A stretch of 64,000 bases of DNA, taken from positions 6,456,501-6,520,500 of the forward strand of contig NC_132977.1 of NCBI RefSeq assembly GCF_047496725.1, in the 5' to 3' direction. The notes below the pieces were generated by a model. The model did no database searches and was not told the DNA's origin. It was given only the letters and a program-made list of their open reading frames with translations. Source of the stretch: Anoplolepis gracilipes. Taxonomy: Eukaryota > Arthropoda > Insecta > Hymenoptera > Formicidae. The position numbers were made by a program, and so were the translations under genes. Within the stretch, counting starts at the first letter, position 1. Each line of letters starts with the position of its first letter. Below, one piece after another: positions 12,885 to 24,897 of the stretch.

Positions 12885-13249
12885 GTGTAATAGCGAAGAA
12901 TTATACATATAAGAAGAACTAAATAAACTTGCATTTTTAAAAATACACGTTATGTTTGTTGCAAATGTAGGTTTTTTTTTACATTTTTGTGTATACATAA
13001 ACAATTTAAATAACATCTAAATAGAATGTAGAGTTACATAAATAATGCATTTTTTATATCTTTGCATATCTATTTCTGCATGGATATTTTTAATCTACAT
13101 ATTTATTGCTCGCTTATACTTAATAATCCTTTAATATATGCGAGAAAAGGCGAAAACTGTATTAAAATGTTTAAAAATGTATTGTCCGACAAAATAATTC
13201 CGCATGCATAGAATCACAACGTTGACAGTTTATACATATAATAACTTTG

Positions 13250-13274
13250 AAAAAAAAAAAAAAAAAAAAAAAAA
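13250..13274. repeat. Poly(A) tract
   Basis: About 25 consecutive A. No associated element is recognised. Confidence 0.9.
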
Positions 13275-13439
13275 CATTATATTTAGTCTCAGTTTTGTAC
13301 AGCAGATAATGTTTTCAGTCTGATTATCTTTAGCTCCATTACGTTCTTAATCTTTGCGATGACTAAGGCTAAGAAAATCTTTTCCCAGAAACGTTACACG
13401 AAGCATTCCACAAACGTTGTGCGGTCAAACCTATTTCGT

Positions 13440-13610
13440 TCGAAGGAAACGAAACTTTTCGCGGAGTCGTAAGAGTTCTCGTGCACTATGAAACTTTTAA
13501 GATCCGCGCTTCAGCGACATTTTGGTTTCCTCTGCGCGCGCTGTGCAGAACTTGTAAAGCTTAAAAGCACTTTCGGCTTTATGCCCATGCGCATATCAGC
13601 AACGGAATGC
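13440..13610. repeat. Diverged duplication, copy A
   Basis: Pairs with 14146-14300 about 700 bp away in the same direction. Shared blocks in the same order are AACTTTTCGC, then GTAAGAG, then GCGACATTT followed by GGTTTC, then GAACTTGTAAAGCTTAAAAG, then TTTATGC. Copy A has an extra GC-rich insert between GGTTTC and GAACTTG. Unequal divergence with preserved blocks suggests an old tandem duplication, perhaps of a constrained element. Confidence 0.75.
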
Positions 13611-14145
13611 TCGTGAATGCGTTAGGAGGGACAAAGATAAATTTTGAAATTCCTAGAAAGCCAAGATGAACAGAAAGCAAGATGACGCTTAATTGAATTG
13701 CCGTTGATCTACTTTCAGATTAAATCACGAATTAAACAAATAAATGTATATGTGTAAAATGAGATAATTATTTCCATGCAAAATATCTAAAATATAATTG
13801 CAATAATATCGCTTCTCTGCGCGAGCGCGAGCGTATGGAAAAAATAAAATCATTAGATAATATAGATTCGTTGAATAATTTAATAAAACAGAGTATTTTA
13901 TATGTCTTTCTTGAAATCTTCTTGAAATAAGAAATTACGAGATTCAAAACGGTTTGGAAAATCTAAAAAGGAAACGGTCAGAGAGAAGATTCGGTAAGAG
14001 CAAACGGGTTATTCAATCTCTTTAGAAAGTTTGATGTCATAACGACGATACAAGTTTTCAACTAATTTCAGAACTTTAACCCTTTTTATCATAAAATTTG
14101 TAATAACTATGAAGGCTGGCGAAGCAAATACGTTGATAAAGGGAT

Positions 14146-14300
14146 AGCAAACTTTTCGCCCAGTTTGTGTAAGAGCCGCTTACTCATGACGGAACTTTGC
14201 AGATCGCATCGAGCGACATTTAGGTTTCTCTCTTGGAACTTGTAAAGCTTAAAAGCTCTTTGGGATTTATGCTCGGGCGTCTATCAAAGATGGCCTGCAG
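14146..14300. repeat. Diverged duplication, copy B
   Basis: Second copy of the unit at 13440-13610. The longest shared block is the 20-base GAACTTGTAAAGCTTAAAAG at about 14236-14255, identical in copy A. Just upstream, atgaaggctggcgaagcaaa (about 14110) resembles a motif at about 35918, hinting at a third remnant, but that match is short. Confidence 0.75.
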
Positions 14301-14360
14301 TTTTGAAAAGAAAGCGTTATCAACCGTGGAAAGAAGCCTTAAATTGATAAGAGTTAACGT

Positions 14361-14900
14361 TTAACCAAGTCGGTGTGCGATAATAAAATATATTTTTACA
14401 CTTTATAATCAAATAGGTGCATAGTAGGTTTTACTTCAATAAGAGAAAAAATCTATCATCTAGTATTCTTGAATATTTCTTAACGATATGCACTAAAATT
14501 CTCGCTAGTATCTTCACAACTTGACGTAAATTAATTTATGAAACAGATGCAACCATAATTCTGGACTGGCGTCTGAAACTTTGTGAGATGAAATGTAAAT
14601 AGAAATGTAAATAGAAGGCAATTTTTGCAAAAATAATTTATAATGATTTGGCGATTTAAAAGATTATAATACGCTGCAGTCTCGTTTATTATAGCCGGCA
14701 AATGAATCTCAGATGTGTGTGTATGTTTGTATATGCGTGATACCATTATATCTCCACATCTTCTATCGTTGTCAAATTATAGCTAGAAAGCGAATACCAC
14801 GGTTGAAATTACCAAGTTTCGAACTAATTTTGCACTCGCATGAATTGTCCGTAATTATCACTGGCAGAAATTGGATATGCCAATCGAGAGAGAAAGAGAT

Positions 14901-14951
<51 letters not shown>

Positions 14952-16000
14952 GAGAGAAAGGAAGGGGAATGCTGGGCTTACGGGAGTTGATTGGATACGA
15001 GAGGTTGGAAGTCGGCAAAGATAGTTAGTAGGGGAAATATTATCAAGGTATCAAACTCGATCCATTAACAAGGTACCGCCCTCCTTATCGTTAGGCGCTG
15101 TCTTCGTTTCTTACAAAGTTGTTCGCGTGTAATTAGCTCCGGATTCGTTATAGGCTGTGGTATGTAATTACGGATATATATTAAGTAGTAATGTTCCCTC
15201 GCGATTGATCTTTCATTATTAGATATATCATACATGTCTTTCCTTCTCTTTTGAAATTTATTTTAGAAAACTTTTTAGAATTGAAATTTTGGAAATAGCC
15301 GCTAGAGATATTACATATAACAAAATAATTATAACTCTAGGGAGACAGGATAATATAAAAAGTAAATAATATGTATGTTTTTATATTTGAATTTCCCCTT
15401 GTGCGAAAGTTTTCTCTTATCCGAAGACAGATTGTTGAGAAATAATTTTATCGCGTTATAATAAAATATGACATTCTAATATTATCTATTATCTTTATTA
15501 TATTTTAATTATTATTATGCTAATAATATTAATCATGTTATAACGTATGAAGTAGAATTAATATTTATCGAGGCACGAAGAAGGTAAAAAATTTTACCTT
15601 CATGTTTTTTTATAGATATTTGGAAAATAGTTTGATCTCGTTTAATCATTCGCGGTAATGTAATCACTTTAGAAGAATGCTTTGCTTTCTCGCTAAAGTA
15701 TAAAAATGTCAGACCTTAACTTTCTATATCACGAGTTATTTATTCCGTTTTTATGTTTATAACGTAATGTCATGTCTAACAATTTAACACATTCTGTTAT
15801 AGAAAAGAGAATATTTTCCGCGCAATGTATTTTCCGTTATAAAGAATTTTTTCACATCACCTGCGTTTTTGGAGCGAGTTGAGGTCGATCAATAACTCGC
15901 TAGCGAGACTCAGCCAGGGACGGGCAGAATTTTAGTATCTATCTTACGTTCTTTTTTTCTTCCAAGCTACGTAAGAGAAACGGTGTCGTAATAGTATCGC
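14361..16000. other. AT-rich spacer with one microsatellite
   Basis: No gene is visible. (GA)n lies at 14903-14957. The interval 14960-15200 is more balanced but has no usable frame. Confidence 0.6.
14903..14957. repeat. (GA)n microsatellite
   Basis: About 55 bp of GA dinucleotide with one GG interruption at 14940-14942. Confidence 0.95.
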
Positions 16001-16310
16001 TTCCGCGCTTGTATTCTCATTAGAGAATTATCGATCGACGTACTGTTTCGAAGCGTGGGTTCGCCAGGCTGAATATAGATGCGAGAAGCTGGGTTTCGAA
16101 ATCGCGTTGAGGGAGCGGATCGTATCGACACCGAGAAGGCCATCAATGTAAATGAAGATATTACCACCCGTAACCGTTCGCCATCTTTGCCAGTGTTCGA
16201 TCTCTATACTCTTTTTGAGGCACTCGTGCCGAAGTTTCGACATCTTATTATAAAAGGCAGCTGTGTTTCTAAGCTTAGGAAAGACAGCAATTTATACACA
16301 TAAATACATG
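16001..16310. other. Small balanced patch with a TATA-like box
   Basis: TATAAAAG at 16249-16256 is followed by a CAGCTG E-box, but no initiator sits 28-32 bp downstream. Frames at 16079-16303 (plus) and 15967-16243 (minus) overlap and are unrecognised. Confidence 0.35.
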
Positions 16311-18000
16311 GATAGATATAATTTAATGGAAAAAATATCGTTTGTGTTCTAACATTGAATATTGGAAAAATAATACCGGAAATAACAGCTGAAAAAATGG
16401 TTTTAATTATACATATATAATTTATAATTTCAGGATTTATAATAACCATTGATACCATACAACCATTGATAATTTGATTGTCTATAGTACATTTTTTAGT
16501 TACGTGTGTTTTAATTTGATTTTATATTTTGCTTTTCTATTGTATATTAATATATTTCTATTGCATTCTGTTGTGCAAATTCATTCTCTCTGGCTTTGTA
16601 AGTTAATTTGTTCTCTTTGATGATAAGATAGAAGGAATAAAGATTGTGTAATGATATTCTCGCGCGATTGTTTTTCTCATCCACGACATCATCAAAAACT
16701 TATTTGCACATTTTCCATTCATCTTGTTTGAGAGTACATTGCAGCAATTTCATGTTGACAGTAAATCAAGATATGAATAAATCGATTATAAAGATGAAGA
16801 TATTTTATTCTTTTTTTGTGCGCGTAATGCAAATAAAAAGAAATTTGCTATATAAAGTTACGTAAAATATTTTTTAATGAAATAATTATCGATTCTATAT
16901 ATGTATAATAATATTTTTTTATTCAAAGTAATAGTGAATTTAATAATTCGAGATGTAATAAACCATATTTTCATATTTATTAAGATGCAGGAAATAGATT
17001 ACACGTCACACAGAATTTTCCGGTTAAGTTGCATTATATCGCATTGTGAAATATATTATTAATTAGGCAATAATACTTAATCATTTTTGTAAGCTTACCT
17101 GAAAAATGTAGTTCCTGTAGAATTGACACAGATATACAGATTTCTAAATCCATATTCATAAACATTCTTTGTAACCATAACTCATAAAAAAAGCATATGT
17201 TGTTTAAAATTTACATTATTATTATTGTTTAATTTTCAAAATAATATTTTTGATAAAGATTATATTGACTTCTTCGGCGAAAATTCGTATTATACTACAG
17301 CTCTTTATTGAAGAACCACCCCGAAATAAACGACAAGCATCTTAATACCGCTCAAGTAATTTTTTCCTCGACTTCAGTAAACATGTTGAATGTTAAGGAT
17401 TGGTGAACACGTGTGTACTGTTATGATAATTGATCGCGCAACATGCTGGATACCACGTCCATACCAAGAATAAGGTCGCCACTTTTTACCACTTATTTTT
17501 CAAACCAAATAAAATATTTATGTATATGTTACAAAAATTATATAAATAATCTGCATTGAAAGAAAATACACATGTGTTCAATCTCATCAATTTTATTTTA
17601 AAAAAATTAATAGAAGAACGTATTTATCGATTGACTTGGAATAAATTCCATTGTAACGAAAAAAAAGATATAAAAAATGTGATCAAATTATATCTATATA
17701 CGTTTAAAAAATTATTTTAAATTAAATTAAGCTACTGAACAATAAACTGCAAAGCGATAAATCTTTCAAGGTTTCTAATACTGGTTTCTAGTACTGGTTA
17801 CTTCATCTCTCGAGTTTATACATGTCGAAATAACTCCGTTCTACGTACAATGAAGTAAACCACAAAGGTTGCTGCGTATCTTTGTTAGTATATACGAGAC
17901 ATAATGAACTGTCTAGTGGACGATCCGCCATGAGTGACATGAATTTTCAGTAGTCAAACAAATAAAGTTAGACGTTGCCAATTGAAAAGACCCGGGAACA
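16311..18000. other. AT-rich spacer
   Basis: I see no coding signal, RNA gene or strong repeat. An 11-bp direct repeat (accattgata type) occurs near 16446-16470. Confidence 0.6.
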
Positions 18001-18129
18001 CTGGTTTTCACTATTTTCAATGCGCTGATCATCGTACGTGTAAAATTGTCTAATTAGCTCACTTCCGGCTTCATACGTAACACGAAATGTCATAGTCACA
18101 TGGGCAAGATGATTAAATACAATTTTCAG

Positions 18130-18237
18130 CTGCGCGCGATGCTGAACGTGCGAAACTTCCTAATTAGCGATTCGCTGACGAGGTCCTCGCGCACGTGGTT
18201 AAGTTACGACGCTAACGTCACTGTCGACGGTCCGGAG
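18130..18237 (+). CDS. Candidate 108-bp internal exon (36 codons)
   Basis: The stretch follows ttttcag (acceptor at 18129) and is followed by gtgagtgag (donor at 18238). The 108 bp are open in the phase that starts at CTG and end in GTC GAC GGT CCG GAG, so both ends are phase 0. The peptide begins LRAMLNVRNFLISDSL and ends NVTVDGPE, with one possible N-glycosylation site (NVT). I recognise no domain. The polypyrimidine tract is weak. It sits in a GC-richer patch where chance open frames are common, so the evidence is only the splice-site pair, phase and composition. Confidence 0.25.
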
Positions 18238-18322
18238 GTGAGTGAGCGACAGAAAACATTTTGCATTCGTGTAATAACGGTTTGACCCTTACACACAAAT
18301 GTTCTTAGAGACTCAAGGGAGG

Positions 18323-18580
18323 CTAACCCCTTTTTTTTGCGCTGGTGTGCACCATAAAGTTACGCCAGAGGCAGCCTGAAACGCGGGACCAAACGACCTG
18401 TTTTTCGTGCTCGAATTTATAACGGTGCTGTTCTTCCGCCATCTTTCCGCGCGTCTCCTCCGCAGTCAGAGTTACTGCCGGTAAAAAGAGGAGATTGTCC
18501 GAATCTATTCCTTCCTTTTGAGAGCAGATCCGGCAAAAAATTGTAAGAAAAAAGTACAGGCAGGTAACCATTTTTAGCAT
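18323..18580 (-). CDS. Candidate 85-aa secreted protein
   Basis: An ATG at 18578-18580 opens an 85-codon minus-strand frame ending at TAG (18323-18325). The first 20 residues (MLKMVTCLYFFLTIFCRICS) look like a signal peptide: a lysine, a hydrophobic core, then CS before a charged QKEG. The remainder is balanced and hydrophilic with no motif I know. A CCAGATT initiator-like match lies just upstream, without a clear TATA box. It may be a real small secreted protein, an exon, or a chance frame. It lies beside the plus-strand exon candidate at 18130, and both need not be real. Confidence 0.25.
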   Translation of the reverse strand: MLKMVTCLYFFLTIFCRICSQKEGIDSDNLLFLPAVTLTAEETRGKMAEEQHRYKFEHEKQVVWSRVSGCLWRNFMVHTSAKKRG

Positions 18581-18610
18581 TTACGCAAAACAATCTGGAA
18601 GCAGGATCTT

Positions 18611-19400
18611 ATCATTCAATCATAAATTATCGAACTAATTGTAAGCTAGATTATGCAATGGTAATTTCTAAATATATATTACTTTTTTTCTTTTTTGTAC
18701 AATTTCTTTAAAATACATTTATTTATTTAAAATACATATTTAATGTTGCATATAATTAAACTAATACATATTTTTATTTAAATAAAATGAAGAAACTCTA
18801 TGTTCTTTTATATTTATGTAAAATTCATATCCATAAATAATTTGAAGGAATCTAATGCGTAATCTATTTTAATACTTATTCAACTATTTTGCGTTACAAA
18901 AATATGTATGAAAGAAAAATGTGGAAAACATAACATAGAAAATAAGAATAATGGAACATTTCTGTGAAATTTAAAAAAAAAAAAAGATTGTAAGCAATCA
19001 CAAAAAATCGGATGAAAAAATTCAGGCAGCTACTTGTCGATAGACATAAAAAAAAAAAAAAAAAAAAAAAAAGAAAGAAAGAAAAACACTGTGAAAAAAA
19101 CACTTTATGGAAAAAAAGTAGTAAAAATTCTCTGAAAATTTTTGCTTAGATTACAGTTGGACCATAAAAATGTATTGTTGTGAACGTTGTCAAATCCACC
19201 TCATAATACTTATGATTTAAATTAGACGAGAAATATTTTTGAATAAAATTCGCGACTAAATATATTTTTAATAGATATACGAATTTTTAAGCTATTTTTT
19301 TTATTTATGCTATTTGTATTATATAATACATTGAAAAGAGAAATATGATAAAACTCCCTCTCATCGTTTTCTTCAGCCAGCGTTTCGTTGGAAATTACGA
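18611..19400. other. AT-rich spacer
   Basis: Empty apart from a poly(A) tract at 19048-19072 and shorter A runs. Confidence 0.65.
19048..19072. repeat. Poly(A) tract
   Basis: About 25 A followed by GAAAGAAAGAAA. Confidence 0.9.
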
Positions 19401-19670
19401 TGGAAGGGGATGAAGTTCTCACGGGGGTATCTTTGTCTTAATTGCTACAGATGCTAGCGGTCGTTTTTATAATCGCAGCAGGTCAAAAATCAAAGAAATA
19501 ATATTCTCGAGAAAATGTCGATCTGATCTTCGTGTGTGGCCGATCCTCTCTTTCGGTAAAATCCCCGATGCACGGTTGGCAATGCCGGCACGGATTAACA
19601 TAGTCGGTTTCCAGTTCGACGTTCGGCATAAGCCGAGGGAACCGCTTATTGGGCATCGTTCATTAAAGTA

Positions 19671-19988
19671 ATGGGCATGATCTTCGTAACTTTAATGGTG
19701 GCTCGCTCCACCCTCCCTTCTTCGTTTACGATGTTTCACGTGGAAAGGAACGACGCGCCGGATCTCAAAAATGGTCTGGATCATATTCGAATTAATGAAG
19801 AGTATATTCGATATGTATATTCCTTAACGGTTTGTTATATCCCGAAGCCAAGTCGAATGGTCGAATATGCAAACAAAGAGAGAACGCAAGCTCATTATGA
19901 CTTACTATATTTGAGTTTTATTCAACTTGGTGTCTTATGTACCGCGACTCGTACGATTTTCTCATTCATTTATTATGAAAAGAAATAA
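19671..19988 (+). CDS. Candidate 105-aa open frame
   Basis: ATG at 19671 to TAA at 19986-19988. The N-terminus (MGMIFVTLMVARSTLPSS) is mildly hydrophobic. The middle is charged and balanced (VERNDAPDLKNGLDHIRINE), and the C-terminus has a hydrophobic stretch ending FIYYEKK. No domain is recognised. A CCAGTTC initiator match lies at 19611-19617, but no TATA or clear downstream element is at the right spacing. Frames of this length are near chance expectation for the window, so it is listed for its balanced composition only. Confidence 0.22.
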   Translation: MGMIFVTLMVARSTLPSSFTMFHVERNDAPDLKNGLDHIRINEEYIRYVYSLTVCYIPKPSRMVEYANKERTQAHYDLLYLSFIQLGVLCTATRTIFSFIYYEKK

Positions 19989-21630
19989 TATACTAATTTA
20001 AGAAATATTTTACACGTTTATATGCACGTAATACTCAAAGTAAACGGGCTTTACCTCGCCATTCTAGCAATAATGCCGACTTTGTTCGCATTAAACAGCA
20101 TTCCACACGAAGGATCTAATATGACTCGTGTCCAACGCTACGTCTAGCGTGCTACAGTGTTGCTTTTCACCGGCGGTCTCCGACATTAACGGCCGTAATT
20201 TCAGTCGCGAGTGTATTTCACAATCTTATCGTTGTTAATTTATTCGATTTTTCTCTTTTTTTTTTCTTTTTTTTTTTTTTGTTTTTTTTTTTTATTCCCT
20301 TTAACTTCGCGAGTTCTCTTTCAAATCGTGACGCGTCACGCCCCCGCGTTTACTCTTCCGAGAGGCGGAGGTAGGGAGAAAGCGAGAAAGGAAAGGAAAC
20401 TGATAATGTTTTGAGCGATCGATGTAAGCTCGTAGTACAAACTGCTCTTTACAACCGTGCCGGCGGACCCCGCTTGATGGTGCTGGCGGAATGTTTGGAG
20501 TTTAGAGCATAATCGTTGCCTCATAAAAGTGCATGATGCGTTTTTAAAGGGCGCTTCTATGGAGCAATAAACAGGGGAGCGCACCACTCTCTCTCTCTAC
20601 GTGGTATAATCTCCGATCTCTCTTACGTCTAGTTTGACAATTACGTTCTACAAGATGTAGCTTAAGTAGCGCGTACGGTATCTCTCCGACTCGCGATTCG
20701 AAGATTCATTTGATTTTTAACCTATCATGTTAATTAGGCATCTCTAGGATGCTGGAACTATTCTGCTAATCGGATGCGTGTTCGATATCTTTTGCCAGCG
20801 CTATCTCACTTGCAAAAGATTCGAAGGCGTGTTCTGTTTCTTTAGTTTAATGCTTTCCGTTCTCGGAATATCAGGTGAATATATTAGCGATATATATATT
20901 TATGGCTAACGCGGTAACGTTAATGTTATTCTATCATTGATTGACTTAAAATGTATTTGTGTAATACTAATTAAAACTGATTGCACATAACGGAATCGTG
21001 ATTTGAGAAATTGTTGAAAGGTATGTATCTGTTTACTTATATGTATTACATATATTACATACAAATGCAATTTATGATATTACTGGAAAATATCAGTTGT
21101 ATAATAATTATAAAGATATTAATCTCACATGTGTTATGATATAAAATATAATATATGCTGAAATTTCTAATAAGGGATATATGTATATAGTATACATGTA
21201 TAAATATAATGAGGTGAACGAAAGAACCATTTCATTCAAAATCAATTTGATGTGATACAATTTAAAGGATACAATGTTTCAAATTATTCTGTACTTTGAA
21301 ATTTTTATTATATACTGTATCAAATCTTGATCGGTAAATTACAATGTAATATCATGGCGTTGTCGGAATTTTGGGCTTTTTCAACTCTGGTAATATGCTT
21401 GTTTCAACTGCGGACATGAAAAACACGAGATATAGCGCTCTTCTAAATTCAAATAAGTATTTTCGTGACTCTTGAGATAAGTGATTGGTCAACAACCACT
21501 TGGATGATTCTAACGTAAAAAGAAGACGCGCAGGATTGCGTGTCGGATTTTGTGTCGTTATTTTCGAGTATTTGTATGCAAAAGAGGGTACGGAAAAGAG
21601 AGGGGGTTGGATAAAAGAGAGGGGAAGAGA
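19989..21630. other. Balanced then AT-rich stretch, no gene seen
   Basis: A poly(T)-rich tract spans about 20248-20293. Sequence from 20300 to 20880 is balanced and CpG-containing but holds only short opposed frames. After 20900 it turns AT-rich again. A minus frame covering 21352-21831 lacks an ATG at its edge and lies opposite the candidate at 21639. Confidence 0.45.
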
Positions 21631-21638
21631 TAAGAAAA

Positions 21639-21872
21639 ATGGCGATCTCACGGATGCGGCAGTTTTACGAGTTATATTCCATTCCAAGAGAGAAGTATAA
21701 TTTGTCCCGGACTTTGCGCGAACTGTCCAAGTTGAACGATTACGGTAAAACATCGGTCGAAGAAATTTCAAACGGTGCCATTTCGAGGGACTTTTTATTT
21801 GCAATTCTAATCGTGGAAAGCGATTTGACACGATGCTGCATCAACATGAAATTTATTCGACTCAAATTTTGA
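21639..21872 (+). CDS. Candidate 77-aa open frame with good start context
   Basis: The ATG at 21639 sits in AAAATGG, close to the favoured arthropod start context. The frame runs 77 codons to TGA at 21870-21872. The peptide is charged and helix-prone (REKYNLSRTLRELSKLNDYG), with a hydrophobic FLFAILIVE segment and CC near the end. I know no matching family. A purine-rich leader precedes the ATG. It could be a small protein, an exon or a chance frame. Confidence 0.25.
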   Translation: MAISRMRQFYELYSIPREKYNLSRTLRELSKLNDYGKTSVEEISNGAISRDFLFAILIVESDLTRCCINMKFIRLKF

Positions 21873-21879
21873 TATATTT

Positions 21880-22990
21880 TTTTATATATATATATACATA
21901 TATTTAAAACATTTTTAAATTGTATATTTTTCGACGCATATTGTGTACTATCATATGATAACGACAATATTTACAGTTTATCCTATTTTAATAATTTAAT
22001 TTATATAATTTAAATAAATACACATCATTAAATTACTCTTATAATTTTTAATTAAAGATTAAATTATTAATTAAAAATATTTTCCAACCAAACTGATAAT
22101 TCATAGCAATAATATAATCGAAATAATAATAAAAATACATATATCTTGAAAAGTTCAGTTCTGCGACGCAACTTATGTACCTGCTTCTCCATGACCGGTC
22201 CTTGAAATTTCTCTGCGGTTCACATATCTTTTTTTTTTTAACCTAGTCGAACTATTTTTTGCCGCGGCTTATCCCCACTACTCATTCCTCGGCCAGATCC
22301 CGATTTTCTTTGCCTATGGCCGCCAGAAAAACGAACTCATGGATTCTTGCCTCTGTAGCAAAAAAATACAATATTTCTCAGTTACACAAAAACGTATAAC
22401 TTAAATATCTGCTGTTTATTTCTAAAGATTCCATAAATTATTATTCTATAAATCGTTAGGATTGTATGAAATTTATTTTTTACCTTTTTTCCTATTTTAT
22501 TTTATAATATCAAATTAGATTAATGAAAGCATTATTAACTGATTTTATTAATTACTGATTACTAATATATTTCAAATTTATAAAAAGAGTAAAACTAAAT
22601 AAAAGAAATTATAAAAGTAATTTATATGAAACTCTTAAATAATACAGATGATGATAAACAATATTATAAGAACAAAAAATATTGTTTTTAAATGATCTCT
22701 ATTAATATTAATTTTAACACATTTAATAATAATAAAATAATAATAAATAATAATAATAAATAAATAATAATAAAATAATAATAAAATATAAGTCATATTA
22801 TATGTATAATATGAATATATAATATAATATAAGTATATAATAGGTATAAATATAAAATAAATAATAATATAAATATATAATTAAATTTGATTCATATATT
22901 ATATATCAGTAATCATATATCAATATTTCTAAATTAATTTTACAAAGTATAAGAGATCGGTTTCTTTCTTCTTAATATCGGTCTCTTACC
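21880..22990. other. AT-rich spacer with trinucleotide repeat
   Basis: Empty of genes. A short GC-richer island at about 22160-22350 has no convincing exon. (AAT)n fills 22723-22789. Confidence 0.6.
22723..22789. repeat. (AAT)n imperfect repeat
   Basis: About 67 bp of AAT and AAAT units, decaying into AT-rich sequence to about 22920. Confidence 0.9.
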
Positions 22991-23006
22991 ATGACAGTTT
23001 AAGTAT

Positions 23007-23014
23007 TATAAAAG
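23007..23014 (+). promoter_or_regulatory. TATAAAAG box
   Basis: A consensus TATAAAAG followed by GGTCTGG lies 42 bp upstream of the ATG of the frame at 23049. A start site at the usual spacing would fall near 23037 and leave a leader of only about 12 bases. No initiator consensus is present there. Confidence 0.25.
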
Positions 23015-23048
23015 GTCTGGTTTAGGCATCGAATTGCTGGTTAAAATT

Positions 23049-23249
23049 ATGGTAGCAAATAATTCTTTCTTCGAGAAACTCAATTTGTTGGAACAAGGAA
23101 AACTTTGTAGAGCATTAAATGTCTTAAAGGCGGGCGAAACGCTTCGTTTCGACCAAATGCGCTTTAGGAAAAACCCTCTTTGCTGCTATAGATATTCCAC
23201 CCTTGATCTTAAAACTCCCTTCAGTTCTTGTCCCTGTATGTGGTGCTAA
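23049..23249 (+). CDS. Candidate 66-aa open frame behind a TATA box
   Basis: ATG at 23049 (context AAAATTATGG) to TAA at 23247-23249. The N-terminal half is helix-prone and charged (SFFEKLNLLEQGKLCRALNV). The C-terminal half is cysteine-rich, with CC and then a final CPCMWC. Six cysteines in 66 residues could suit a small disulphide-bonded or metal-binding peptide, but there is no signal peptide and no known family. The frame stands out because the flanks are AT-rich and stop-dense. Confidence 0.25.
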   Translation: MVANNSFFEKLNLLEQGKLCRALNVLKAGETLRFDQMRFRKNPLCCYRYSTLDLKTPFSSCPCMWC

Positions 23250-24897
23250 ATTTCACTCTCGGTTCCTTAGTTTTTTCTTCTACGATTTATTAATGAAACA
23301 ATTGTATAATTGTCTGTCAAAGAATTTAATTTTGGTACAAGCATTATTACAATTGCACATCTATACGTAAACACATTTAATACGTACTTAATTCATCAAG
23401 TTTCTGTTTATTTTATACATCTTTCATTTTGCATATCGAATATTTTTCACCGTAGAATGAAATATTGTATATTGATTATCTGTTATTGTTGCATCCGACA
23501 AAACATGTTTTATCTGCATGGTTGATAATTTTTTGCAACGACAAATTAATTTGACAGTCGCACGCATAAGTCGTGAAATTCATGTCATCGCGCTATAAAC
23601 GGAAAGCCTACAGGTTGCCTATATACAACTCCCCTTTCTGCCATATAATGTGAGGTACGACGTTGCTTTTCCGTGGTTATATTTATGATGCAAGTTCGAT
23701 TTACACGCGAGGTATATTGAAGCACCCGGATGCACGACACCGTACATTCAAATATACCTTGAGATTGCTCTCTTGATAAACTAGCATATATATGTACATA
23801 GATTATGACGAAATTATATTGAAAAATATTAAAGTGAAATTAGATTGATTAATATTAAATATTAATTAAAATATTAAATTGCAATTAAATTGAAAAATAT
23901 TAAAAGAATTGTACACGCAATAGAAAAAATTTTAAAAACTGTATAATATGTAGTTGACAACGAACAAAAATTTCACATACTTTGTGTTTCAAAAATATAC
24001 AGAAGCTATACATAAATCTTCTACAAAGATTTTTTGTTCTTACATTTTTTTATAAACTTGTAATATCAAATCGGATTAATAAAATCAGTAAATATAATTT
24101 AGTATGATTTAATATAATTAATTTAATATATTTATTATAATATAAATATTAATTAATTTATCATTGCCCAGTTAATAGTTACGTGTTAATTAATTTATAT
24201 TTTAATTTCCAACAACGTCAAATGTGTAACTTTTTAGACGATTTCAGAAAGCCGTATGTTAAATAATTAAACAAGTTACTATTAAATAATTAAAGAAGCA
24301 ATCTTTTTAAACAAGGAAAATGCGTAGCATATGTTCTGTATAGTAACAATAAATATTGTGCAATTTATATTACCCAAATGCGCAATATAAGGTATGCTAA
24401 AATTAGATAATCTGTTACTTCCTACAATATAAAGCAATTAAGATAATAGAAGATTCCGAGAAGAAAATAGAATATCAAGTCATGTAATTCCGAATGATGA
24501 CATATCATTTATTTTTATTTCTCTGTATAATACGTCTGTCGCAGATTTTTCGCTAAATATAATCTCGTTTACGCATGAACTTACACCTCGCTAAAGTACA
24601 TGATATAAACTTAATGTGTCGGGCAATTTCAGTGTCGTAAATTTGCTCTCGCCCAACGCAAAAATTGTAATATTTTTTTATTATTATGTACCATGTTATT
24701 ATACTTCAGAAAAAGTACAATTTGATTAAAATTTGCTTAATCGAATCTCTTTCTAAAAAAATTTTTGAGAGGAGAATATGGCTTTATATAGGGCTCTATT
24801 AATGCTTGGCCATGCATTTCGAATTTTCAATACTCCTTTCATTAATTCTTTGACTCTAACCGAATGGATTATTAACGGATTAGAGAACACAGGTAAT

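Larger units (their letters stand above)
10851..13330. other. AT-rich spacer
   Basis: Long AT-rich stretch. Frames near 11743-12322 overlap on both strands and show no recognisable domain. Poly(A) tracts lie at 12863-12884 and 13250-13274. Confidence 0.6.

Noticed and set aside
21352..21831. 159-codon minus-strand frame
   Set aside because: Its left edge is a GTG, the composition is Ser/Pro/Leu-rich, and the opposite strand has a more protein-like ATG frame.
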